From: Pleodorina starrii
Taxonomy: Eukaryota > Chlorophyta > Chlorophyceae > Chlamydomonadales > Volvocaceae
Direction: 5' to 3'
NCBI GenBank assembly: GCA_030267565.1
Contig: BRXU01000026.1
Location: forward strand, 124,001-188,000
Length of the DNA: 64,000 nt
Shown here: positions 15,001-24,800 of the stretch, piece by piece
Layout: the number at the start of each line of letters is the position of its first letter
Position numbering within the stretch: position 1 is the stretch's first letter
The notes under the pieces: model-generated
What the model saw: the letters and a program-made list of their open reading frames with translations, nothing else
What the model was told of the DNA's origin: nothing
Databases searched by the model: none
Translations under genes and position numbers: made by a program

Positions 15001-17145
15001 CCATAGGAGGGCCCAGCATAGGGTGGTGGTGGAGGTGGGAATGAATCATCAGCTGTGTAATATGGAGGGGGTGGTGGAGGCGGGCTGCTGCCATAGGAGG
15101 GCCCAGCATAGGGTGGTGGTGGGGGTGGGAATGAATCATCGGCTATGTAATACGGAGGGGGTGGTGGAGGCGGGCTGCTGCCATAGGAGGGCCCAGCATA
15201 GGGTGGTGGTGGGGTTGGGGGTGAATCATCAGCTGTGTAATACGGAGGGGGTGGTGGAGGCGGGCTGCTGCCATAGGAGGGCCCAGCATAGGGTGGTGGT
15301 GGTGGTGGGGGTGAATCATCAGCTGTGTAATACGGAGGGGGTGGTGGAGGCGGGCTGCTGCCATAGGAGGGCCCAGCATAGGGTGGTGGTGGGGGTGGGG
15401 GTGATGTCGAGTGACTGCCATAGTAGGGTGGTGGCGGTGACAAGCTGCTACCATAGTAGGGTGGTGGTGGTGGCAAGCTGCTGCCATAGTAGGGTGGTGG
15501 CGGTGACAAGCTGCTGCCATAGTAGGGTGGTGGCGGTGACAAGCTGTTGCCATAGTAGGGTGGTGGTGGTGGCAAGCTGCTGCCATAGTAGGGTGGTGGT
15601 GGTGGCAAGCTGCTGCCATAGTAGGGTGGTGGTGGTGGCAAGCTGCTGCCATAGTAGGGCGGCGGTGGTGCGAAGCTGCTGCCATAGTAGGGTGGCGGTG
15701 GTGGTGGTGGTGGCAAGCTGCTGCCATAGTAGGGCGGTGGTGGTGGCAAGCTGCTGCCATAATAGGGCGGGGGTACTGTTAAATGGGTGCTGTAGTATGG
15801 GGGCGGTGGTGGCAAGCGGCTTCCATAGTAGGGCGGCGGTGGTGGCAGGCTGCTGCCATAATAGGGCGGGGGTACTGTTAATAAATGGGTGCTGTAGTAT
15901 GGGGGCGGTGGTGGCAAGCGGCTTCCATAGTAGGGCGGCGGTGGTGGCAGGCTGCTGCCATAATAGGGCGGGGGTACTGTTAAATGGGTGCTGTAGTATG
16001 GGGGCGGTGGTGGCAAGCGGCTTCCATAGTAGGGCGGCGGTGGTGGCAGGCTGCTGCCATAATAGGGCGGGGGTACTGTTAAATGGGTGCTGTAGTATGG
16101 GGGCGGTGGTGGCAAGCGGCTCCCATAGTAGGGTGGCGGTGGTGGCAAGCTGCTGCCATAGTAGGGGGGTGGTGGTGAATTAAGGCTGCCATCATCCAAT
16201 GCCACGACATTAGTCCCATATGTTCCATACGACTCGTAGGACCCGTCAGATGGCCCAATGCCTATTACAGCGGGCAGGGAAGAACCAATGAGGGGAAAAG
16301 CGAGGTAACCCAACCCGTGCCCATATTTCCTCTATTAAGTTAGTACAGCACATCAAACTGAGGGTGTGCTTGGGAAAATGGCTTCCCGACACAAGGGCGC
16401 TCGACGACGCACGAGGATTTGAAAGATGCATAATTGTTATTGGCACCAGTTGAGTTGTTATTTATTATATTTCGCCACGTAAGGAAAATAATGCTAAACT
16501 GGACGCGGTTTCGCTCCCTGCCGCGCACCAGTCGTGCGCGCATCGCCGGCGTTCGCGCCCTTGGTGCGTGGCTAACGGCAGGGCGCGGCGCGGCTCTTTG
16601 TTGCCTGAGGCCGCTTGTCCCCAGCAGGCACCGCATTTTACGAAAGTCATAAACAACATTTAACTACAGCCTCGGTACTAGCAGTATGTCACGCTAGCCC
16701 CAAAGCGCGCTACGCTCCGACCATGTCGGACTGCGCCACGAGTGCAGCAATAATGCAGCACACAAGGTGAGACGTCTAAATCTACAATATTTATAACGAT
16801 GCATGCTCCAGTTCCGCTGAACCCGGGTTGCGCGAAGGGTGGACCCAGCAGCAGGTCGGTGAACGCCAATGAAGTTCGAAATCCCTCAGTTTTTAATGAC
16901 AAAAAATTCAAGCCTAGCAAATGCAGCAGAGCGTCAAAGCCTGAGCCATTTCCCGTCGGGTTTGTTAAAAAGTTGCCCCTTGAAATCGCAGTGGGAAAAA
17001 GTGATGGCGCTTCTTAGACAATGAACTGGACGTATAATTGGCATGACTTACTGTTAGATTGGCCATAATTCGACGCACACAATGCCTCTGGAGGTGCGAC
17101 AACCAGGATGGCCAAAAGAAACCAAAGAAGCCGCCGTGAAGGCAT
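1..17145 (-). CDS. Giant hydroxyproline-rich rod protein with saposin-B-like and REJ/polycystin-1-like ectodomain (3' end outside window)
   Basis: Exons (high to low): 17145-17052, 16261-5775, 5255-5169, 4604-4076, 3718-3563, 3250-3073, 2793-2476, 1787-1196, 746-522, 70-off edge. All junctions are GT-AG and phases agree, giving about 4,245 codons so far. Exon 1 encodes a signal peptide: Arg4-Arg5, hydrophobic residues 6-17, likely cleavage after ALCA (21-24). Residues about 62-3200 are a Pro/Tyr rod of extensin type (blocks such as PYAGPSYGSS and PYYTADDS between runs of six or seven Pro). Residues about 3204-3283 have the six-Cys spacing of a saposin-B domain (CGVCEDC ... ICATLGRC). A second Cys-rich stretch follows (about 3342-3390). 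The smaller exons read as an REJ-like ectodomain with few Cys and many Asn-X-Ser/Thr sites. Such proteins are secreted, Pro-hydroxylated and O-glycosylated. The architecture resembles a polycystin-1 ectodomain on a polyproline-II stalk, as reported for mastigoneme axial proteins; that assignment is inference. A membrane anchor would lie beyond position 1. Confidence 0.82.
1823..1842. repeat. Short interstitial telomere-like repeat (TTTTAGGG type)
   Basis: Two and a half copies of GGGTTTTA lie in intron 1788-2475 of the giant gene. TTTTAGGG is the telomere repeat of Chlamydomonas reinhardtii. The run is too short to be a telomere. Confidence 0.75.
2349..2468. repeat. 14-bp CACCCAACGCTTCG tandem repeat in an intron
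   Basis: About eight imperfect copies of the 14-mer CACCCAACGCTTCG and close variants sit directly upstream (plus-strand sense) of the exon boundary at 2476. They lie in intron 1788-2475 of the giant gene. Confidence 0.9.
3741..3935. repeat. 28-bp intronic minisatellite, seven copies
   Basis: The motif cagcggt recurs at 3742, 3770, 3798, 3826, 3854, 3881 and 3909, which is six 28-bp steps with one 27-bp step. The array lies in the intron 3719-4075 of the giant gene. Confidence 0.95.
7985..8400 (-). repeat. Three diverged copies of a Ser/Pro block of about 120 bp
   Basis: Three consecutive copies of a unit of about 120 bp code SPPSYGNSSPPLSPPSPPS followed by LLPPSTPL and related text. They sit in the C-terminal, more irregular half of the rod. 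A fourth, shorter copy trails off toward 7985. Confidence 0.8.
8826..8960 (-). repeat. GGT microsatellite coding a Pro/His run
   Basis: An almost pure GGT/GGGTGT trinucleotide run on the plus strand reads on the minus strand as long Pro runs with single His. It is part of the rod coding region and is likely length-variable. Confidence 0.9.
9060..9780 (-). repeat. YYVDASPPPP / GGPSYGSSPPPP repeat block
   Basis: Five imperfect units of about 100-130 bp code alternating PPPYYVDAS, PPYYGGPSYGSS, PPPYYTYAP and PPYYSTNAS blocks. This region is transitional between the 90-bp array and the irregular Pro-rich part. It differs from the 90-bp family in lacking the ADDS motif. Confidence 0.85.
9781..15400 (-). 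repeat. 62-copy in-register 90-bp tandem array coding a 30-residue Pro/Tyr repeat
   Basis: Every 90 bases the sequence returns to the same landmark (ccataggagg or ccgtaggagg) from 9781 to 15361, which is exactly 62 periods with no insertion or deletion. Each unit codes 30 residues: six or seven Pro, YY, T/I/K/S-ADDS, F or P, six Pro, then YAGPSYGSS. Variation is limited to point changes at a few sites, such as Thr/Ile before ADDS and Phe/Pro after it. The array covers residues about 319-2192 of the giant protein. Confidence 0.97.
15415..16170 (-). repeat. Short-period YYGSSLPPPPP array with a nested compound repeat of about 100 bp
   Basis: This lies N-terminal to the 90-bp array in the same exon. 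Positions 15415-15770 are units of 30-48 bp coding PPPPYYGSSL and variants. Positions 15770-16130 contain four compound units of about 102 bp alternating GSSL, GSRL and STHLTVPP blocks. One compound copy (near 15880) carries three extra bases, adding one Leu and keeping the frame. Confidence 0.9.
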
Positions 17146-17639
17146 CTTCGTTATTGAAATCAGCACTGCGATTCATTACTTGCACTTGCAGAGTCTCATT
17201 GCGATCAGCTTGGTCCTAGTGAATACGCTTCCGCGCTTCATGCTCCATGACCAAAAGTGTGGCGTGCTTTATGGCTCACAGTTAATCCTGGAATCAGAAT
17301 ATAAATATAAAAATGTATTTAGAGCGAGAGCGATTTGCGTTACGTCCTTAGGTGCCTTGGACGCTCCGCGTTCGATGAATTTCGATGTATTTCGATATGC
17401 AGGATTCTTTCGCAGTGACCACCCCTACACAGTATATCTAAATTGTGGTGAAAATTTCAGCTTGTCCATTGAGTTACCATAAGAGTTATGGCTAACGTTA
17501 ACGTGGACGAGCGCGTACGAATTCAAACCGTTAAAAGAAAGCGAGGTTGCATTCTACACTGCAAGTTCCATTAGCATACATCCCGTTTGGTTGCGCAGGT
17601 TTTGACATTGCGTTTACACGCATGTAGATGTTAAGCTCG

Positions 17640-18280
17640 TCGGAGCTGGAAGGCCAAGAGGCAGCACTAGAACGCGTCGCGAACACCTACCTCAAGAGAG
17701 CCGTACTGCGCCGTGCTGCACCGGCTCCACCAGCGTGTTTTTTCACGCCCACACGCCCAAGATGAAAGCCCGCAGTCATCAGGCCCGTGTGGTTTGGTCG
17801 CAAGGCCCTTAACGCTTACCGCATCCACCATTTCTATTTTGGGTACCTGGAAAGTTCACCCGCCACCGGGCAGGACCGGACCCTGCCACCTTGGGCACGC
17901 AGCTCCCCCAAATCCACCACAGGCCGGGACTCCAGCGGCTCGCAGAACGGGACATGAAGGAAGGAATGGCAGCAGTAGCACGGTGGCGACGTCGGCAAAC
18001 GGACCCAACAATATGTACCGTATTCCTGTTACCTTGCCAATACCAGAAGAGCTGCGATCGCATCGCCGCCGGACCAACCCAGACGGACAGATACGAGCGA
18101 CCAGCTCCCAAATGGCACGAACCGACGAATTGATGGCTCAGTTGCCCTCGACAAGGAAAACGGAGCAGGCGTGGATGGCGTGCCTCAAACTTCTTATTTT
18201 AGATGTAGCCACGCGAACGCTAAAATTGGGTTTGAAGGAGCGCAGAGCCGGCGCAGACCGTTCTCAGTTTAGGAGTTAGG
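17640..18280 (+). other. Decayed coding-like repeat, copy A
   Basis: Frame-broken coding-like sequence. A stretch near 17990-18060 reads ANGPNNMYRIPVTLPIP. It is loosely similar at protein level to a stretch in copy B near 19680-19740, in a different local context. This suggests two old copies of one transposable-element family, which could not be identified. Confidence 0.3.
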
Positions 18281-19159
18281 TTGGCTGCTTAGATGTTTTC
18301 TGTTGTGGAGGATCGTCCGTACTACGGCTGGTTCCGGAGCGGTGGCTCTGCAGGCGGCAGACGGTTTGCCGACAGAGCAGCACGGTTCCTTCCTCTGCTG
18401 TTGCCGCGCTGTTTGAGGTGTCAGCTGGAACCTGTTGACGAGCAGACGGGCCTTTAGTTTGGCGCCTAGAGGCGCAGATCGGGGGTGCGCTTATCGACCC
18501 CAGCCCGCCCTGTTCGTCTGCGTTTTTATTTTCCCGCCCACCCTCCCCCTTTTTCTTCTTCTTTTTCGGGCGTTTTTCGCGAGTTAGACGGTACTTGTGT
18601 GTTCTGGGTTTAAAACGGCGCTCGAGTGCAGCGTGCGTTAACCGGTTTAGGATCGCCGGGGGGTGTCTGCCTGGTGTGTGTTGCCGGGTGGCTACCGGGC
18701 AGATTATTATTATTGTTACACCGAGCACGCTCTGGCGTGGTTTAAGGGGACGGGGGCCTGCCGCCGGGACTCTGGCATTTGATTTATATAGCGAGCCGAC
18801 CAGCCGCCACCAGTTGTGGTCCAATCCGCACGACACCTGTACGACGATCCACGACACTATCGCAGTCGTTCTCCTCGCCCCATTATCGCTGGGGAACACG
18901 GCCAGTTAGTGCTACTAGCCGGAGCCTGGCCCTCCTGATCACACCTCAGCAGCCACCTCGCTAGTACCGACTACCGGGTAGCCTGGGAATTGCCCGCTCA
19001 TTCTTCGAACTTGGCCTTCGACTCCATCTCCAGCTCCGGAGCTCCACCTCGGGAACCTTGATGCTCGTAGCTACCGCCTTCGTCTTGAGTGGTAGGCTTC
19101 CTCCTCCCAGGGGTACGGTCCCGCCCAGTAGCTCCGACTAACTACATCTACCGTCTTCG

Positions 19160-19345
19160 TCAACTGCCCCCGCCAACGACACCGGTTGGTAGCTGCCATC
19201 CAACCTTCTACACCCTGGCCAACTGTCAGGGGGTCAGCGGTGGGATTCGAACCCACATCGTGGGCTACCGGGCAGACCTTAAGGCACCCGTGGTCACGTG
19301 CACGGCGGGCATGGCGCGAACCACGTGACGACGGGGCCACAAGCC
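19160..19345 (-). mobile_element. tRNA-derived SINE-like fragment
   Basis: On the minus strand a B-box/T-arm sequence (gtgggttcgaatcccac) ends in the acceptor-like cgctgac. It is followed by a stem-loop of the form CCCTG...CCAGGG, the same arrangement as in the complete SINE at 58486-58824. A weak A-box-like sequence lies about 75 bases upstream of the B box. No A/T tail or target-site duplication was found, so this is a fragment or an old copy. Confidence 0.5.
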
Positions 19346-19519
19346 CCATTTCCACGTTCACTCTCCGGCAGGTGTTCGTTTCTTATGACGTGAGTGTGGG
19401 TTCAGACAGACTCCCGTTATTGTGCAGACTCGGCTAACTCTTATCGACTCTGACAGTTAGATTCGCTCTAACCATCGACTGTATAAACCCGCCCCTGGAA
19501 GGGGCCCCGCTCGCGCTTT

Positions 19520-19960
19520 GGACATGTGCTCCCAAGACGGTCTCCGTACGGCGTTCGCTATCTCAAAACGCGACATGGCCGATCGCCGCCGATGGCATCC
19601 CCACCCCAACCCTGCGAAGCGTGCAGTCGCGTCCGGGGAAAGGACAAAAAATACCGCAGCGAAGGAACGGAGACGACGTTAGCGAACGGACCCGGAACCC
19701 AGCAATACGTGCCGAGCATACCGGTAGCCTTAGCAAGACCGGGAGAAACGCAGCGACCGAGAATAGGGCACCACCCGCGGCATGGCCTACACCTACAAAA
19801 CCATGCTCAGTGGCAAGCCGCGATCCCCTTGCTCGCTTTAAGGCCTTCGCGTCACCTGCCACCTCATGGCAGAACGCAACGAATGGGTGAAGGCAAAAGT
19901 ACCGTCGTCCATCCGCGCCACTTGCAGGGAACAGCCGGTATTGATGCTATTTAATCCCAC
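19520..19960 (+). other. Decayed coding-like repeat, copy B
   Basis: The stretch near 19680-19740 reads ANGPGTQQYVPSIPVALARP and resembles the corresponding part of copy A (17990-18060). Interrupted frames on either side suggest an old insertion. The family is not recognised. Confidence 0.3.
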
Positions 19961-21898
19961 ATTACTCAGCCGTGCATTGCGGGAGCGCGCTTAAGGGTGC
20001 ATCCCTCGCCTGCAGCGTGAGGCAGCAAGCATGGGCAGGTGCCAGGCGCAGGGAACTTCATACAGCGCGGCTTGGAGCTAGCGAGGGTCGGCACGGGCCG
20101 CTGCAGGGCATTGGGCCGCAACAAAACCCGAGCCCCAAGCCCTGAAAAGTATGGTCATAGCGAACGTTTTGCGCAAGCCGCCTGACTTTTACGGTTTCGG
20201 CCACCATAGCCTTGGGTCAGGCGCAGTGAGATGCTGGGGATGGGTTACGTTGTACGTGTTAGTCACGTGCGCGTGCATGGTCAGCAACTGCACAAACGGG
20301 TCTACTGGCGGTCGTGTGCCATACCTCGCGTCCAAGCGGTCGAGGAGGGTGGATCTCATCCGCCCGCCATCGTAACTCTACCAAGTACCGTCCATGGGCC
20401 CCGACTATTACGGACGCCTCCTCTTTTACGCGAAGCCTGTAACTTGTACCTAGATAAGTGCTGAAGCTGGGCACTAGGTGAACACTGAACCTGTAATGCT
20501 TTGAGGGAGCAAAGGCTATCTACTCGAGATGCTGTGCGGCGCCTTTCTTAAGCTTATCTTAACCGTTTGTACGGCATCTGTACGGTATTTTAACGGCCGC
20601 GTTACAGCACCTTCGAGTGGTTCCAGTGATGAACGGCACGGTCCCCTGTGCCACAGCCTGGTAAAGAGTTCCGCGCGCCTCAATGTCCAGGGCTGTTCCG
20701 CGTTAATCACCGACGCCATCGACCGGGTACACGGTTCAGCGACGGGAGTTGTGGATATGCGCCTCGTTTTCGGCCACTAGTTTGGGATACGGTGGTAAAG
20801 ATGGTGCCCCTTGATGCGCTTTCGTGCTTTCAGTCATAAGCCTTCTCCTCGCTTGTGGCGGTGCTGCCCCACTCTGTAGGTTGACGTGGCGCTCAGAGCC
20901 CCTTGCCCCAGGAAAACACACCGTGGTGAAAACGAGTGTGCCTCGGGAAGGTAGACCGTAAACCGATGCGGACCATCGCACATTCCCTACTACCGAGACC
21001 GGCAGGTACCAGCTCCGTTTGACTGCCGCGCTACTTCAGCTGCAGAAGGTTGCAACACCCTACCTGCACGGCGCCGACTCGCAGGGTCGCTGCTGGGCGA
21101 GCAAACCCGAACGTTTTCCATACCACCCTTCTATACGAGTATTGGCATGGTGCCGTCCTGTCGCCTTTCCCGGGTTGGCATTGTGGAAAGCGGTGGAACT
21201 TGCGGACGGACCAGGTTGGGCCGGCCGTGGTGACTCCATGCATTGTGGATGCCGTAGCTGGGAGACCTGCCCGCATGAGCCGCGGACGCATGAAGCAAGC
21301 TTGCGGTTGAGTTCCAAAACCCCCGGCCCATAGCCGCCCTGAGGCTGACTGGGACAGCTCTACCATTCCTATGATTGCAGTCACCAAATGCCGGTTTGTA
21401 GCTCTGTTCAGAGACCATCAAGCGTAAGCCGTACTCAAAGAGAATCTTAAAAATGCTACAGAATTAGCTAAGCAGCTTGAACTTGGCAAAGCGGGAAGAC
21501 CCGACGATGCACACGGGGTTGCAGCAAGAAGAGGCCAAGCGGTAAAGATGCAGGTCTGATACATTATGTATGAAGCGAAGCCGATGTATGAGAGAAGGCG
21601 AAGCGGGTAGAAGAGGCCAAGACCACTTGAAGGAACGGTGAAAATACTGAAATTTTTCCTGCTGTCTGCAGCCGTGTATCTTTATAGCATTGTATTTGGC
21701 TATGCCATGGGAATTGCTGTCAGAGCAGGAACAAGCGCAAACAAGAACTTCCTTGCGAGGCCCTATGCATATGCGGCCAATCTTGAGTAACACACCAAGA
21801 CCTCTCCAACCGCACATTTTCAGGGTGCTCCTTTTGAAGGTTATTAGGCGGAGTAGGAGCGACACTTATCTTAGCTGCTAGAGCCCGGGTCAGCCAGC

Positions 21899-24800
21899 AT
21901 GCAGCTCAACGCCTCTGCCAAGGGTGGGGCGCTCGGCCGCGGCAGCAACACGCGCCGCGTGCCTATTGCGGCTCAGCGTATCGGTGGCCGCACGCGCAAG
22001 GTGGTGCAGTGCTCAGCCAGCCTGCAGTATGGCTTCCTTGGCCAACGGGTGGCTGGACGCGTGGCAGTGCCCACCGCCGCCCGCAAGTCTGGCCGCTCTG
22101 GTCGCCTTGTTGTGAAGAGCATGTTCGAGCGTTTCACCGAGAAGGCAATCAAGGTCGTTATGCTGGCGCAAGAGGAGGCGCGGCGGCTTGGCCACAACTT
22201 TGTGGGGACGGAGCAGTTGTTGCTGGGCCTCATCGGCGAGTCGACCGGCATTGCAGCCAAGGTGCTGAAGAGCATGGGCGTCAACCTGAAGGATGCTCGT
22301 GTTGAGGTGGAGAAGATCATCGGGCGCGGCTCGGGCTTTGTCGCTGTGGAGATCCCCTTCACGCCGCGCGCGAAGCGAGTGCTGGAGATGTCGCTGGAGG
22401 AGGCCCGCCAGCTGGGTGCGTGTGGATCCCTCCTTGCCTCTTACTGAACAGTCCTTGGGGGATATAAGATCTGGGACTACCCACGCGCCGCCTTGCACCG
22501 ATACTAGTAGGGTTTACATTGCCGGAGATCGTTTCCGGTGCTCGGCGGGACATGCACCAGACCAGCTTTATTGTAGCGAATTGTCTGGTCAGTAATCGTT
22601 ATTTGGTTGGTTTGCCGGGTCCATCTTTGGCGGGCCATTCACGAGCGATGGTCGTGTTGGCGATGCAGGCCACAACTACATCGGCACAGAGCACGTTCTG
22701 CTGGGCCTCCTCCGCGAGGGCGAGGGAGTTGCTGCCCGTGTGCTGGAGACTCTGGGCGCTGACCCGGCCAAGATTCGCTCGCAGGTGGGGACAAAGTGCG
22801 GTTGGTCGAGATAGCAGTTCAGCACAAGGACGCTGGAAGCCAGCCTGGCATCTAAACGCGCAATTTCATGTGTACTAGTGATCGAAGGCTCATAAGTACT
22901 TGCGACTGTACGCTGTTTGGTTTGGACCCGTCCCTTCGTCAGGGGTCACACCCTCGTCACGTTTGACTTGTGAACGGAGGCCTGGAACGCTGACATCCTT
23001 GGACGCCTAACGAGGGGCTCGGTTGCACGCCATGTGCATGCCCCTGCCGCGTTCCCCATGATTAAGGCCCCTCATCCATCTTCACTGCTTTGCGCATAAT
23101 CGGCAGGTCATTCGCATGGTCGGCGAGAGCCAGGAGCCCGTGGGCGCCGGCGTGGGCGGCAGCCAGGCGCAGGGCTCGAACAAGACTCCCACCCTGCAGG
23201 AGTACGGCACGAACCTTACCCAGCAGGCCGCTGAGGTGAGGGCAGCAACATGATGCCGAACGTGCACGGATGCGCGGGGAAGGGTGTACACCGAAGGGGA
23301 GTCATGTCCGCCGCAAGGGCTTGACACGGGTCAGAACGGTTCGGTGCTGTGGTCCCCACAGCGCCGGTCGTATTGAGCCCATGGGAATTGACAGCGGGCT
23401 AAAGGGCAACAAGATTGTTGGTTCCATCAGCGGGGTACGAAAGCGAGGTATGTCGCCAGATGGGACTCGGACAAGCCGGTCGAGGTCCAGTAATGCGGAT
23501 ATCTCTTCCTCGAAGGCGGGTTTTACGCCAGGGGTTTTGACCCAGAAAATGGGATCAGGAGCAACGAGACCTCGCCTCACGGTCGCCGACGCTAGGGGCC
23601 GTCGCATCGAGGTGTCTCTGGTTCGCACTCGGGGGACTCCCACGTGTCGCGTCAACAGAAGAGTGCGACGGTTGGAAGGAAGTAGATGTCGAACATCGCA
23701 AGCTTCCGGTTAGTTTGGATTTTGGGTTTTGGCCGCGAAGTGGCGAGCACTTTCGTGGGGCACAACAACGCGACCTGACCCATTCGGTGCCTACACGCCA
23801 AATGCAGGGCAAGCTGGACCCTGTGGTGGGCCGCAAGAAGCAGATCGAGCGTGTGATCCAGATTCTGGGTCGCCGCACGAAGAACAACCCGTGCCTCATC
23901 GGTGAGCCCGGTGTCGGCAAGACCGCCGTGGCTGAGGGCCTGGCGACGAAGATTGCCACTGGCGATGTTCCGGAGACCATTGAGGGCAAGCAGGTGCGCG
24001 GCGTGCCTGGGAAGGAACGCGATCTGCATGGCCAACAGGATTGGGTTTCAAGGGGCCCCGGGAACAGGATTGCGGTCATCAGGGTACGGGCGGAATGTCG
24101 TGGGCGCCCAGCAACCTTCTGTGACGTAATGTACTGCGGTTGGCACGCTTCGGGGTTGGTGTGCTGCTCAGTAGAGACCAGGGGCATATGGGCACAGGAT
24201 GTCGTGCGATACTGGGCATCGCTACCAGGCGCTGTCAACGGGGTTGACTGCCTGGACAGATCGCGCGACACCGGAGTTCCACCCTTCCCTGCGTTTCAAC
24301 ACCAGAGGGCTGTTTTTTTCTTGAACCTCCACTCGTAACCGCCATACCCATAGCTGCCATTCCCTCGCCTCCTGGGAATGCGACCGATGGACACTTCCCC
24401 CCATTGTGGGGCGGACGCACGCACGAGTGGGGAAGCACCAGGCAAGCACGCTGACTTCCTGCGTACCCCCGGTTACGGGGCTACAGCCCTGGCATCTGCA
24501 AATCCCAGATGCATCATTGTCGGCCCGACGGCTCCCTGGTGCGCGTACGCCTCAATCGTCGGCTTGGCTCCGCTTTTTATCCGTTACTTGGTTCCGGTAT
24601 TATCCGTTCCCCACCCCACCCCCCACTCTTCGAACCCCCCCCCGGGAAATGCACGCGCATATTAGCAACAACCCTTCCCTTCTCTCCTGGGCCTTCCGCT
24701 TCGCGCTGCCACAAGCGGCATTAGTTGAACTCACTAAGCAATAGTTCACTAGTTTGGAGCTTTACCCTACTACGTTCACTTCGTCTAAAACGCCTGGCGG

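Larger units (their letters stand above)
17146..21898. other. Intergenic region between divergent giant rod gene and ClpC; no convincing gene
   Basis: This 4.75-kb stretch must hold the promoters of both divergent genes. Positions 17146-17700 are AT-richer than the rest and contain a 124-codon plus-strand open frame (17108-17482) that overlaps exon 1 of the rod gene and is judged fortuitous. Positions 17640-18280 and 19520-19960 hold decayed coding-like sequence, and 19160-19345 holds a SINE-like fragment. Nothing recognisable was seen in 20000-21600. No TATA box could be tied to a start site. Confidence 0.6.

Noticed and set aside
9781..15400. CRISPR-like array
   Set aside because: The units are contiguous 90-bp copies without unique spacers, in frame inside a eukaryotic coding exon.
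9662..16183. 2,173-codon plus-strand open frame as a gene
   Set aside because: It is the exact antisense of the 90-bp array that codes the Pro/Tyr rod; openness follows from unit periodicity. The sense strand has a signal-peptide exon, matched splice phases and recognised domains.
17108..17482. 124-codon plus-strand frame in AT-rich sequence
   Set aside because: Its first part is antisense to the signal-peptide exon of the giant gene, and it shows no family features.
19231..19297. Functional tRNA gene on the minus strand
   Set aside because: Only the T arm and acceptor 3' half fit; D arm and anticodon arm cannot be folded convincingly.
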